In this document: piece by piece, positions 8,074 to 16,468 of the stretch
How positions within the stretch are numbered: position 1 is the stretch's first letter
Layout of the letters: every line of letters begins with the position of its first letter
DNA from: Flammeovirgaceae bacterium SG7u.111
GTDB taxonomy: Bacteria > Bacteroidota > Bacteroidia > Cytophagales > Flammeovirgaceae
DNA length: 64,000 bases
NCBI GenBank assembly: GCA_034044135.1
Contig: CP139021.1
Span: 3,487,635-3,551,634 of the forward strand
Direction of reading: 5' to 3'
Position numbers and translations under genes: made by a program
Notes under the pieces: model-generated
What the model was told of the DNA's origin: nothing
The model's database searches: none
Seen by the model: only the letters and a program-made list of their open reading frames with translations

Positions 8074-10437
8074 TTAGAACTTGATGTTAAAAGTGTAAGA
8101 AGGAAGTATTGGGAAAAGCGATACTTGCCTTACTTCTTTTTCGGTACCATCACCTATAATGTTTCCATCGCTATCCTGCTTTGTCCTTGTATAGATAGTA
8201 AAAGGATTAGCCCTGTTATAAGCATTGTAAATAGAAAATACATGGCTAACCTTCCAGTTTCTAGTCGCATTTTTCTCTGGGTGGATAGTGAACGAAAGGT
8301 CTAAGCGATGGAAATCTGCCATCTTGTAGCCATTTCTCTCACTGTAATAATTGAGGTTGTACCCATCGTATTCGTAACGGCCAGTTGGCAAGGTGATAGG
8401 TCTTCCGGTGCTGTAGGTCCATCCACCACCCAGCACATATTTCTCAGAGATTTTATACGTACCTATTATGTTCAAACTATGGCGCCTATCGTAGTTTGCC
8501 AAGAACGGCTGGTTGCTGTTCACATCAGGCACACTCCTTTCTGTTTTAGACCAAGTGTAGCCTACAAAGCCTGTCAACCTACCTTTGTTCTTCTTCATCA
8601 TCAACTCCAAACCATACGAGTTTGATGTCCCTTGCCTGAACTCCGTTTCCAAGTTTTCATTGAAGAAGACTTGTGCATTATCGGCAAAATCAGTCACATC
8701 TTTCATGTCTTTGTAGTATGCCTCTGCAGAAAACTCATAGGTGTTATTTTTGAAGTTCCTGAAGTAACCAACCGCAACCTGATCGGCTTTCTGAGGCTTC
8801 AAGTAAGTGGAACTTGGCGCCCATGTGTTGAAAGGAATAGGAACAGTCGCATTGGCAATTAGGTGAACATATTGTGCCATTCGTTGGTACGAAGCCTTAA
8901 GCGAGCTGTTTTCGTTCAAAATATACCTTGCAGAAACCCTTGGTTCAAGGTTCCAATACGTTTTTATTGGCTCAAACTTTCCATACGCTATCCTGTCAAT
9001 GACATTCACATCTACATTGTCTTTGATGTCTTCATACACATCAACTGTGTCTTCGCCTACATTTTGGAAGATAGAAAGCCTTACCCCATACTCCAAAGAA
9101 AGCCTGTCCGATACTTTTTGCGTGTTGCCCACATAAAAAGCATAATCCATAGAATACATTTTGGCAAGGTTGGTCCCCTTGAAAATGGACTGATCACTGC
9201 TTGGCACAATTTTACCTGGAGAGTACCTGTGGTACGTTCCTTGAAACCCAAAGGAGATTTCGTTTCTAGAATTCAAGAAGTAGTTCAAGTCATACTTTAA
9301 GGCAACTTCTTGCATATTGGCTGTCCATTCAAAGCCTTCAACCGGATCGGCAATTTTAAGCGCATAATCGAAATCACTAAATATCAATGAAGTGTTAGAG
9401 AATAATCTTTCGTTGAAAAGGTGGTTCCAACGCAAAGTAGCTGTTTTGTTTCCCCACTCAATTCTGTTCCCATCAAAGTCGAGCACATCTCTACCAAAAT
9501 AAGTAGATAGGAAAAAACGGTCTTTATTGGTCGGTTTCCAATTTACTTTCGCATTCAAATCGTAAAAATAGACAGGCACTTCTTTGCTAGCTGCTTTGGC
9601 AAGCACATCGGCATAAGATCTTCTACCCGATATTATGAACGAGCTTTTTTCATTTTTACTAATTGGTCCTTCAAGGGTAAGTTTGCTTGCCAGAAGACCG
9701 ATACCAGCCGAACCTCCTAGCTTTTTGGTATTACCATCCTTCGTGCGTACATCTAGCATGGAAGAAAGCCTACCTCCGTACATGGAAGGAATACCTCCTT
9801 TATACAGGTCGGCACTTTTGAGCACATCTGCATTGAAAACAGAGAACAGCCCAAAAAAGTGTGACGGGTCATAAACTGGAGCTTCATCCAACAAAATCAA
9901 GTTTTGATCGGAACTCCCCCCTCTCACAAAAAATGCGGAAGTCCCCTCTCCTGCCGTAATTACACCTGGCTGCATTTGCACATTTTTAATGATATCTGGC
10001 TCTCCAAAAAGCGCTGGCAACTCCTTCACTTGTTGGATACTAATCTCATTTCTTCCAGCAGCAATTTCTGTGATGTTATGGTTCTCTGCTTCTCCATGCA
10101 CCACTACTTCGGCTAGTTCAGTAGCCTGCTCAGTTAATTCTATGTTAAATGTAGTATTTTCAGAAAGGCTAAGTTTTTTATTTATCGTATTGTATCCTAT
10201 AAAACTGAACCTCACATTGTAGTTCCCTTCAGGAAGGGTAATGGAATAAAACCCATACGGGTTGGTAGTAACTCCGTTGCTTATTTCCTCTATATACACA
10301 GTTGCACCAATGATTTCTTCACCGTTGGCTACATCTTTAATGTACCCGCTTATAGTGTATTTTTCTTGGGAAAAGGCATAATTTGACAATAGCAGGCTTA
10401 TAAAAGCCATAGCGAGAATACTTCTCATAAATCGCAT
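8074..10437 (-). CDS. TonB-dependent outer membrane receptor
   Basis: A 787-residue outer membrane receptor. It has a signal peptide (cleavage near YAFS-Q), a CarboxypepD_reg-like domain (about 28-105, ISGYIKDVANGEEIIGATVYI), a plug domain (about 110-240, with VRGGSSDQNLILLDEAPVYDP) and a beta-barrel to the C-terminal aromatic residue (YTFNIKF). It lacks the SusC signature and length, so it is a general TonB receptor and not a SusC. It is first in an operon with a DUF4249 lipoprotein and should take up a ligand with energy from TonB-ExbBD. The substrate is not evident. Confidence 0.92.
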   Translation of the reverse strand: MRFMRSILAMAFISLLLSNYAFSQEKYTISGYIKDVANGEEIIGATVYIEEISNGVTTNPYGFYSITLPEGNYNVRFSFIGYNTINKKLSLSENTTFNIELTEQATELAEVVVHGEAENHNITEIAAGRNEISIQQVKELPALFGEPDIIKNVQMQPGVITAGEGTSAFFVRGGSSDQNLILLDEAPVYDPSHFFGLFSVFNADVLKSADLYKGGIPSMYGGRLSSMLDVRTKDGNTKKLGGSAGIGLLASKLTLEGPISKNEKSSFIISGRRSYADVLAKAASKEVPVYFYDLNAKVNWKPTNKDRFFLSTYFGRDVLDFDGNRIEWGNKTATLRWNHLFNERLFSNTSLIFSDFDYALKIADPVEGFEWTANMQEVALKYDLNYFLNSRNEISFGFQGTYHRYSPGKIVPSSDQSIFKGTNLAKMYSMDYAFYVGNTQKVSDRLSLEYGVRLSIFQNVGEDTVDVYEDIKDNVDVNVIDRIAYGKFEPIKTYWNLEPRVSARYILNENSSLKASYQRMAQYVHLIANATVPIPFNTWAPSSTYLKPQKADQVAVGYFRNFKNNTYEFSAEAYYKDMKDVTDFADNAQVFFNENLETEFRQGTSNSYGLELMMKKNKGRLTGFVGYTWSKTERSVPDVNSNQPFLANYDRRHSLNIIGTYKISEKYVLGGGWTYSTGRPITLPTGRYEYDGYNLNYYSERNGYKMADFHRLDLSFTIHPEKNATRNWKVSHVFSIYNAYNRANPFTIYTRTKQDSDGNIIGDGTEKEVRQVSLFPILPSYTFNIKF

Positions 10438-10532
10438 TGATTTAGGGGTTTAAAAAGTTAGATTTTGGCAAAACAATACCAGCCTAAGCTTTTGTGCTTA
10501 AGTAGTATCAGACGTTGTTTTAGTGTGCTTGT

Positions 10533-10712
10533 TTAGTTACTGATAAGTGGAAGGCAGTGACTTTCTTCGTATTCCAAAGAATACAGTTCGTAATTACATT
10601 GAGATTTCATGAATCCGTCAAAATAACTTTCAATAGACTGGAGGTGTTTCTTACCATTTCTCCTTACCTTATCCGAAATTTTTCTTACTGAAGATTTGCG
10701 TTGGGATTTCAT
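10533..10712 (-). CDS. Possible 59-residue small protein
   Basis: A short ATG-to-TAA frame in the 503-bp gap between the TonB receptor and the tRNA array. The predicted product has a strongly basic first half (KSQRKSSVRKISDKVRRNGKK) and a more acidic second half with three tyrosines and two cysteines. No Shine-Dalgarno is seen, which is common in Bacteroidota. It lies 95 bp upstream of the receptor gene in the same direction. No family is recognised, and it could be chance; the even charge partition is the only argument for it. Confidence 0.35.
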   Translation of the reverse strand: MKSQRKSSVRKISDKVRRNGKKHLQSIESYFDGFMKSQCNYELYSLEYEESHCLPLISN

Positions 10713-10890
10713 TTAAGTATATTATTTTTTGGTTTCAGGGTTAAGACAAGTTTAGTTCAACCACCCCCCTAAAGAAATTTCTTTTTTTTAAAACAAAACA
10801 GATATATCACTGATAATCAATTGATAAAAATTTATTTTTTCTATAAAAAAAACACACACGCATTTGAAGAGAATATTTTTCCTGATGATA
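10713..10890. other. AT-rich intergenic stretch
   Basis: Between the possible small gene and the tRNA promoter. AT-rich, with a run of C (ACCACCCCCCT near 10761-10771) and poly-A/T tracts, but no gene or structured RNA is recognised. Confidence 0.5.
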
Positions 10891-10922
10891 TTTTGCAAAA
10901 TTCAAATCAGTGGCTACATTTG
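10891..10922 (+). promoter_or_regulatory. Promoter of the tRNA-Glu array
   Basis: TTTTG at 10891-10895 and TACATTTG at 10915-10922, 19 nt apart, match the Bacteroidota sigma-A elements (TTTG and TAnnTTTG). Transcription would start near 10930, about 11 nt before the first tRNA. Confidence 0.75.
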
Positions 10923-10940
10923 CACTTCCAAAAACAAAAC

Positions 10941-11015
10941 GCTCCGTTCGTCTAGGGGTTAGGACGCCAGGTTTTCATCCTGGTAACAGGGGTTCGATTC
11001 CCCTACGGAGTACCA
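10941..11015 (+). tRNA. tRNA-Glu (UUC), copy 1
   Basis: A 72-nt cloverleaf plus encoded CCA. Acceptor stem GCTCCGT pairs with ACGGAGT (terminal G-U), the anticodon stem CCAGG/CCTGG holds loop TTTTCAT with anticodon TTC, and the T arm is AGGGG-TTCGATT-CCCCT. First of four tandem copies. Confidence 0.98.
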
Positions 11016-11039
11016 AGTTTTTCAATTATATATATCCCC

Positions 11040-11114
11040 GCTCCGTTCGTCTAGGGGTTAGGACGCCAGGTTTTCATCCTGGTAACAGGGGTTCGATTCC
11101 CCTACGGAGTACCA
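11040..11114 (+). tRNA. tRNA-Glu (UUC), copy 2
   Basis: Identical in sequence to copy 1 including the encoded CCA, starting 99 nt after it. The 24-nt spacer is AT-rich and ends in TATATCCCC. Confidence 0.98.
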
Positions 11115-11139
11115 AGTTTTTCAATTATTATATATCCCC

Positions 11140-11214
11140 GCTCCGTTCGTCTAGGGGTTAGGACGCCAGGTTTTCATCCTGGTAACAGGGGTTCGATTCC
11201 CCTACGGAGTACCA
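11140..11214 (+). tRNA. tRNA-Glu (UUC), copy 3
   Basis: Identical to copies 1 and 2, starting 100 nt after copy 2, with encoded CCA and the same spacer lengthened by one base. Confidence 0.98.
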
Positions 11215-11239
11215 AGTTTTTCAATTATTATATATCCCC

Positions 11240-11311
11240 GCTCCGTTCGTCTAGGGGTTAGGACGCCAGGTTTTCATCCTGGTAACAGGGGTTCGATTCC
11301 CCTACGGAGTA
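11240..11311 (+). tRNA. tRNA-Glu (UUC), copy 4, no encoded CCA
   Basis: The body is identical to the other copies, but the 3' end reads ACCC in place of ACCA, so CCA must be added by the nucleotidyltransferase. It is followed within 4 nt by the array terminator. Confidence 0.97.
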
Positions 11312-11314
11312 CCC

Positions 11315-11346
11315 AAGCCAAGTCTTTCAGACTTGGCTTTTTTTTG
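11315..11346 (+). terminator. Terminator of the tRNA array
   Basis: A perfect 10-bp stem, AAGCCAAGTC / GACTTGGCTT, with loop TTTCA, followed by a T tract. It starts directly after tRNA copy 4. Confidence 0.93.
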
Positions 11347-11375
11347 TTTTCCACAAATCGCTATTTCATCTTTTG

Positions 11376-13595
11376 TTATAGCTCTACCCATTGCACTATT
11401 TCAGAATACCCATCCCCTCTCACCATATTTGCAGGAAGCGTGTCGGCTATGGGAAGCGAACGAAAATAGCTGCTCAGCCTACATTTTGTGGTTTGCGCTA
11501 CGTCACGTTTCGTTAATTCGATCCGAAGCGTATCCGATGGAAAAGCTCGCAGCCCTATAGTAACAGAAGACTCCTTGCCCCACCCACTAAACCCTACTTC
11601 TTTGCCATTCACCTTCATGCCTTTTATGTTCTGCGCATTATCCATCCAGATAGTTTTCCGAAAGCTTTCTACGGGCGAAACAAGTAAAACCAAAGAACTA
11701 TCTAGCGAATCCAACTGCACAGATGGCAATGGCACATGTGGCTTCACTTCGGTTTCTTTGGCTTTGAATGTTCTGGTATTTGGGTAGTACAAAGGCACAT
11801 TTTCTGCCCCTGCAATGTATTGTTCGTTTCCTGCATTTGGGTGTTTATTATAACTTGACCAATAGCCTTTTTCACTCTCTGCATTGTACGTATACTTCAA
11901 CTTTGAAGGCAAAGGGTAGCTTTCGCTAGGCTCTGATGTAAGGTGGCCAATGAGTAAGCTTGAAACAATCAACATCGCCCCTACAACAGGGACAAGCCTC
12001 GATTCAGTCCAAAGCTCTGGGAAGGCCACGAGCAGCCCAAGCGAAATTACGCCAGCCAGCAGCGCAGACCCAGCCAAACCTGATAGGCTGAAAGCTAAAA
12101 ACAACGTCAGGACTACAGGTGTCCAAACCCCAATGGGGACGATGCTGAAAACATGCCTAAGCACAATAGAGCTGACTGGGGCTTTTTCCAAAAACTGATC
12201 TGCAAGGCAAATGAGGGTCAATGCCAACGTAGGAAAAAGCATAAAATAGCTTGCCGTAGGCGCAAAAACATACAACAAGACCGTGACGATACTTAATATG
12301 AACAAGGAAGAAAGCTTAAGGGAAGCTATATCACTTTTTTTCACATACCATTTGGCCATGAGCCACATCGCCAACAAACCGATGCCGACACTCGTCACCA
12401 AGTACCATTTGTGGTTGTAGAACTGGCCGGCATAAAACTCTTCGTATTGGGGGTAAAACTTAAAAAGCAGTTTGCTCAGCTCAAACGCCAATCCTCCGCT
12501 CAATGCCAACCCGAGAAATAAAGACAAAAAGCCTTTCAGGAAAGAGAGTACTGAAAGCTTCTGCCCTTTGGCAACTTTGAAAATGGTAAAAACCACAAGC
12601 AAAAGAGTCGTTAGCAACAATGGTAAATCCCATGCTGACGGGTAAATGGGTAAACTTCCGAAGAAATTGAAAAAAGAAGCGTTTTCGCTCTTTACAGAAG
12701 AAAGATCTGTATTGGCAAAATGCTTTGCCAACCGAAACATATTTTCCCCAGTGTGCTGAACACTTTTTGGATTAATGTTTTCCGGTATGTCATCTGGGTT
12801 GTGGTAATAGGAAAAGCCATCAATAAATGCGTGGTTGATGCCTGCCAACCCTGCGTTTTTGAAAAGGGTAAAATCCGTTCCGTTGGGAAGCCTTTTGTAA
12901 ATCTCATAAGACATTGAATTGGCTACAGGCCTATTGCCAGCTTCCTTCACTTGTTCCACTAACCAGCCATTCCCATCCGACCATTCGAAAGAAATGCTTG
13001 ATCCGCTATTGCCCCGAGCTTCGTAGTTCAGTACCAATCCGATATTTGAAAGATCTTTTGTTTTGGCAAAAGCCTTTGCCCCGTATAGCCCTTGCTCCTC
13101 CCCATCGGTCACCAAAAACACAATATCGTTCTGATGCCCACCTTGCACAAGAAGCCTAGCTACCTCCAGCATACAAGCCGCTGCATGTACGTCATCAGAA
13201 GCACCAGGAGAGTCTATTACACTGTCATAGTGCGCCACCAACACCACCGCTTTCCCATCGCCCTTCCCTTTTATAGTAGCTATGATATTTTCCGTCCTGG
13301 CCAACTGGATATAATTCCCAGACTGATAGCTGTCATAACCTACAAACAACTCTGTTTCTAGCCCCAGCTTTTCAAACTCTGCCATAATATAATCCCGCAC
13401 CTTTCTATTCTCCGCAGTCCCCATCATATGTACTTCAGAAGCCATTATTTCAATATGGGGCAGAGCATTCAGGGCGGAAAAACCCTCCGCGTCGGCTGGC
13501 TGTACGGGGGTTGGCTTTTCAAGCTCGAGGGCATAAAAACTTAAAACGATGATCCAGAGCAGCGGCAAGAGCTGCTTAGTTAGGTATGAGTTCAT
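11376..13595 (-). CDS. Membrane M28 family metallopeptidase
   Basis: A 739-residue protein with an N-terminal hydrophobic signal/anchor, an M28 zinc aminopeptidase-like domain (about 40-295) and about eight membrane helices from about 320 to 590, ending in a soluble region. Zinc and catalytic motifs are H122-Y-D124-S, GASDD (Asp134), DGEE (Glu166-Glu167), EARGN and YYHNPDD. This order of M28 domain plus polytopic C-terminus resembles the ERMP1/Pff1 group of eukaryotic vacuole and ER membranes. It probably cleaves peptides on the periplasmic face, but the substrate is unknown. It is monocistronic and convergent with the tRNA array. Confidence 0.88.
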   Translation of the reverse strand: MNSYLTKQLLPLLWIIVLSFYALELEKPTPVQPADAEGFSALNALPHIEIMASEVHMMGTAENRKVRDYIMAEFEKLGLETELFVGYDSYQSGNYIQLARTENIIATIKGKGDGKAVVLVAHYDSVIDSPGASDDVHAAACMLEVARLLVQGGHQNDIVFLVTDGEEQGLYGAKAFAKTKDLSNIGLVLNYEARGNSGSSISFEWSDGNGWLVEQVKEAGNRPVANSMSYEIYKRLPNGTDFTLFKNAGLAGINHAFIDGFSYYHNPDDIPENINPKSVQHTGENMFRLAKHFANTDLSSVKSENASFFNFFGSLPIYPSAWDLPLLLTTLLLVVFTIFKVAKGQKLSVLSFLKGFLSLFLGLALSGGLAFELSKLLFKFYPQYEEFYAGQFYNHKWYLVTSVGIGLLAMWLMAKWYVKKSDIASLKLSSLFILSIVTVLLYVFAPTASYFMLFPTLALTLICLADQFLEKAPVSSIVLRHVFSIVPIGVWTPVVLTLFLAFSLSGLAGSALLAGVISLGLLVAFPELWTESRLVPVVGAMLIVSSLLIGHLTSEPSESYPLPSKLKYTYNAESEKGYWSSYNKHPNAGNEQYIAGAENVPLYYPNTRTFKAKETEVKPHVPLPSVQLDSLDSSLVLLVSPVESFRKTIWMDNAQNIKGMKVNGKEVGFSGWGKESSVTIGLRAFPSDTLRIELTKRDVAQTTKCRLSSYFRSLPIADTLPANMVRGDGYSEIVQWVEL

Positions 13596-13831
13596 AGCAA
13601 AAATTGGTTCAGTAATGTGATTGATTCCAATTTAAGCATTCGTGCCTGTTAGGCAAAAGGAAAGCAAGAAAGATTGGCAGATTATACTCGCCAAACTCCA
13701 CCAAACGGTTAGGTTAATGAATAATGAAATCAGATCTGAAAAAAAACTTCGAGATATTTGGTGATGGGCAAACAATTCCTCATTTTCCTGCTTTAATCAA
13801 GAATACCAAACCTAAACAGACAAAACCTGAA

Positions 13832-15244
13832 ATGAGCAAAGAATATAGCTTCTTTAATGAAGTCCTCAGCTTTGTTGATAAAGCGGCAGTCCATACAGGA
13901 CACCCAAGCGGACTAATCGACCAAATAAAACAGTGCAACAGCATTTATAAAATGAACTTCCCTATTAGAAAAGAAAATGGGGAGTACGAAGTAATAAAAG
14001 GATACAGGGTGCAGCACTCGCACCACAAAACCCCAACAAAAGGAGGTATCCGCTACAGCATGGGTGTGAACGAAGACGAGGTGAAAGCCCTAGCCTCGCT
14101 CATGACCTACAAATGCGCCTTGGTAAACGTACCTTTTGGAGGTGCAAAAGGCGGCATCCAGATAGACAGAAGAAATTATTCGAAGGTCGATATAGAGAAA
14201 ATCACCCGAAGATACGCCTACGAGCTTACCAGAAAGAACTTCATTGGCCCGGCGGTAGATGTCCCCGCCCCTGACTTTGGCACAGGAGAGCAAGAGATGG
14301 CATGGATAGCCGACACCTATTCAGCATTTCATCCAGAGTCTATCAATGCTGTTGGCTGCGTAACGGGCAAGCCCATTTCCATGTCGGGGATAAGGGGCAG
14401 AAGAGAAGCTACGGGCAGAGGAGTGTATATCGGTCTGTATGAAGCAGTAAACAATGCCGATGACATGAAGAAACTAGGGCTTAGCACGGGGCTAGAAGGC
14501 AAGAAAGTGATTGTCCAAGGCTTTGGTAACGTGGGTTTTTATGCCGCCAAGTTTTTGCAAGAGGCAGGAGCGATCATCACAGGAATAGCCGAATACGAAG
14601 GGGGGATTTTCCACCCCGATGGGCTAGATGTAGAAGCTGTTTTCAACCACAGAAGAGAGACAAAATCAATCTTGAACTTTGACGGCGCAAAAAACATCAC
14701 AAACTCGCTGGAATTGCTCGAATACGAATGCGATATCTTAGTTCCCGCAGCCCTAGAAAACCAAATCACTTCGGAAAATGCGGGAAATGTGAAGGCAAAA
14801 ATAATTGGTGAAGCTGCCAACGGTCCGGTAAGTTCTGCCGCGGCACAAGTTCTTTTAGAAAAAGGCACGCTCATTATCCCTGATTTGTTTCTCAATGCTG
14901 GCGGTGTAACCGTCTCATATTTTGAGTGGCTAAAAAACCTTTCGAGGGTTTCTTTTGGGAAGTTGGAAAAACGCTACGACAAACTCAACAACCAACACTT
15001 GGTGGAGATGCTGGAAAACACTACAGGAAAATCTTTGACAGAAGCCCAAAGAAATACGGTAGTGAAAGGTGCTAGTGAATTAGACCTTGTAAATTCAGGT
15101 TTGGAAGATACCATGATCGGTGCCTACCAAGAAATGCGGGAAACAGCTTACAAATACAAAATTGACGACTTGAGGGTAGCGGCTTTTACCCTTTCTATCA
15201 ACAAAATTGCCGATGATTACCTTAGCCAAGGTATTTTTCCGTGA
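13832..15244 (+). CDS. gdhA: Glu/Leu/Phe/Val dehydrogenase (glutamate dehydrogenase)
   Basis: A 470-residue cytoplasmic dehydrogenase that interconverts glutamate and 2-oxoglutarate plus ammonia. Marks are the dicarboxylate/lysine segment KGGIRYS, the catalytic-lysine motif [26 protein letters not shown], and the Rossmann loop [18 protein letters not shown] follows in the C-terminal half. The ATG at 13832 (MSKEYSFF) is chosen because homologous enzymes begin near there; an in-frame ATG at 13724 would add 36 residues of low-conservation sequence. Neither start has a clear Shine-Dalgarno. The cofactor preference cannot be read by eye. It is a single gene. Confidence 0.9.
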   Translation: MSKEYSFFNEVLSFVDKAAVHTGHPSGLIDQIKQCNSIYKMNFPIRKENGEYEVIKGYRVQHSHHKTPTKGGIRYSMGVNEDEVKALASLMTYKCALVNVPFGGAKGGIQIDRRNYSKVDIEKITRRYAYELTRKNFIGPAVDVPAPDFGTGEQEMAWIADTYSAFHPESINAVGCVTGKPISMSGIRGRREATGRGVYIGLYEAVNNADDMKKLGLSTGLEGKKVIVQGFGNVGFYAAKFLQEAGAIITGIAEYEGGIFHPDGLDVEAVFNHRRETKSILNFDGAKNITNSLELLEYECDILVPAALENQITSENAGNVKAKIIGEAANGPVSSAAAQVLLEKGTLIIPDLFLNAGGVTVSYFEWLKNLSRVSFGKLEKRYDKLNNQHLVEMLENTTGKSLTEAQRNTVVKGASELDLVNSGLEDTMIGAYQEMRETAYKYKIDDLRVAAFTLSINKIADDYLSQGIFP

Positions 15245-15264
15245 GAAACCATTGGTATTTTTTA

Positions 15265-15272
15265 TAAATTTG
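15265..15272 (+). promoter_or_regulatory. Possible -7 element for the Fe-S carrier gene
   Basis: TAAATTTG matches TAnnTTTG exactly and lies about 150 nt before the iscA-like start. No good -33 element is seen, so confidence is modest. Confidence 0.35.
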
Positions 15273-15371
15273 CAGCTTAGATTTTTTCTGCTTCCAACAG
15301 AATTAAATGTTTGGGAACAGAAAAGTACGAAATCGGGTTAGTTAGGTTGAATTACAAACATACCAACCCAA

Positions 15372-15394
15372 GGCCTGTGACCCACAGGTCTTTT
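15372..15394 (+). terminator. Hairpin with short T run
   Basis: An 8-bp stem, GGCCTGTG / CACAGGTC, with a 3-nt loop and TTTT. It lies 128 nt after the gdhA stop and 29 nt before the next ATG, so it may end gdhA or act as an attenuator of the Fe-S carrier gene. Confidence 0.5.
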
Positions 15395-15422
15395 CAAAAA
15401 AGCTTAAAAAGAATTAAAAGAT

Positions 15423-15749
15423 ATGATTACGGTAACAGAGAAAGCAAAAGTAAAATTAGCGGAGCTAAAGAAAGAAGAAGGCTTGGAAGACAGCTACAAC
15501 GTGAGGGTTTCGGTGAAAGGTGGCGGATGCTCAGGGCTGATGTACGATCTTGATTTTGATGCCGAGATAAAGGACGGCGATGAAGTATTTGAAGACAACG
15601 GCGTAAAAGTACTGGTTGACAAAAAGAGTATGCTTTACCTCTTGGGAACTTCCCTAGATTTTAGCGATGGCTTGAACGGAAAAGGCTTCCAGTTTGTAAA
15701 CCCTAACGCAACGAGAACTTGCGGCTGTGGCGAGAGCTTTTCGGTTTAA
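15423..15749 (+). CDS. A-type iron-sulfur carrier (IscA/ErpA/HesB family)
   Basis: A 108-residue Fe-S cluster carrier, the usual length for the family. The three conserved cysteines are Cys36 in [11 protein letters not shown] and Cys100/Cys102 in the C-terminal CGCGESF. The family accepts a cluster from the scaffold and passes it to apo-proteins in the cytoplasm. No suf or isc gene lies next to it, so the system it serves is not shown. It stands between a hairpin upstream and a strong terminator downstream, so it is probably transcribed alone. Confidence 0.95.
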   Translation: MITVTEKAKVKLAELKKEEGLEDSYNVRVSVKGGGCSGLMYDLDFDAEIKDGDEVFEDNGVKVLVDKKSMLYLLGTSLDFSDGLNGKGFQFVNPNATRTCGCGESFSV

Positions 15750-15779
15750 GCAAAGAAGTTTCTTAAAAAGAATCAAACG

Positions 15780-15816
15780 AACCCCTCTGGCAGTTGTGCT
15801 GGAGGGGTTTTGTTTT
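15780..15816 (+). terminator. Terminator of the Fe-S carrier gene
   Basis: Stem AACCCCTC / GAGGGGTT with a 14-nt loop, followed by TTTTGTTTT. Confidence 0.85.
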
Positions 15817-15870
15817 AACCATTTGTGCGCCACTTTCAATCTCGCAGACTCCTGCCGAGTGAGGGGTATT

Positions 15871-16020
15871 TGTATGATCCTGCGGAACAAGCTTTTTCAG
15901 GAATGGAAGAACCGTAGGGCGGAGAGCAAGCACAAGATGTCCGCCATAAACGCCATCCGCTCAAAGCTCGTCCACCGCATCTTCGCGGTCATTAACCAAG
16001 ACAGGATGAAAAAATTATAC
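15871..16020 (+). pseudogene. IS110-family transposase remnant (C-terminal scrap)
   Basis: About 50 codons, ILRNKLFQEW then KNRRAESKHKM and SAINAIRSKLVHRIFAVINQ, resemble the C-terminus of IS110/IS116-type transposases of Bacteroidota, where a K-x-K-M stretch precedes an INAIRNKL-type helix. The frame has no start of its own, no catalytic DEDD domain and no upstream transposase sequence, so it is a decayed fragment. It lies just outside the Rhs fragment. Assignment is by motif memory only; another transposase family is possible. Confidence 0.55.
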
Positions 16021-16060
16021 GCATTCCCTTGTTTAAACCATAAGAGTAGTGGGGTAGGAA

Positions 16061-16465
16061 CTACTTTAAGAGATTACCTTTTTCAATGAATAGTGGATCG
16101 ACTTTCTGCAATTCTTTTAATGTCCAGCCATCTAGAGGTGGATCAGATACATATTCTGGAACGGGGTTATTAAATAACATGATACTTTGAGAGGGATAGT
16201 CAATTGTAAATTTTACATAATATCTCTTTCCTTCTTTTAGTCCCCTATTTTTAGGAAATGTACTTGAATTAAAATAACTCTTGTGGTCAACAATAATTTC
16301 CCAATCTGCATTTGGACCACCATTGGATGGGTATGATATGTGAAAAGTAGAAATAGTATACTTTTGGGGAAGCGATCCTGCCCAAATTTGAAATAGCCAA
16401 TAACAGATGGAGCCTCCAAAAAAGAGGATAAAAAAGATTATTCTGAATATTTTCCTTGTATCCAT
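16061..16465 (-). CDS. Small membrane protein after the Rhs tip (possible immunity protein)
   Basis: A 134-residue protein with one N-terminal membrane helix (about residues 8-27) and a beta-rich, mostly polar domain outside it. I recognise no family. It begins only 3 nt after the stop of the Rhs gene, in the same direction, and is AT-rich like the Rhs tip. A small gene directly after an Rhs C-terminal tip is where a cognate immunity protein usually sits; a membrane anchor would place it to neutralise a toxin acting at or outside the inner membrane. That role is inference from position only. Confidence 0.65.
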   Translation of the reverse strand: MDTRKIFRIIFFILFFGGSICYWLFQIWAGSLPQKYTISTFHISYPSNGGPNADWEIIVDHKSYFNSSTFPKNRGLKEGKRYYVKFTIDYPSQSIMLFNNPVPEYVSDPPLDGWTLKELQKVDPLFIEKGNLLK

Positions 16466-16468
16466 ATT

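Larger units (their letters stand above)
10941..11314 (+). repeat. Tandem ~100-bp repeat array (tRNA-Glu)
   Basis: Four units of 99-100 bp, each one tRNA-Glu plus an AT-rich spacer (AAGTTTTTCAATTAT then TATATCCCC). Units differ only by a TA indel in the spacer and the 3' tail of the last unit. This is recent tandem duplication, not a CRISPR. Confidence 0.95.

Noticed and set aside
8308-9300. Plus-strand frames inside the TonB receptor gene
   Set aside because: They are antisense to a clear receptor and have no recognisable motifs.
10910-11161. An 83-codon open frame across the tRNA array
   Set aside because: It reads through two tRNA-Glu genes and repeats because the tRNAs repeat; there is no gene here.
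10941-11314. Tandem repeats that could look like a CRISPR array
   Set aside because: Units are 100 bp and each is a complete cloverleaf with identical spacers; there are no variable spacers and no cas genes.
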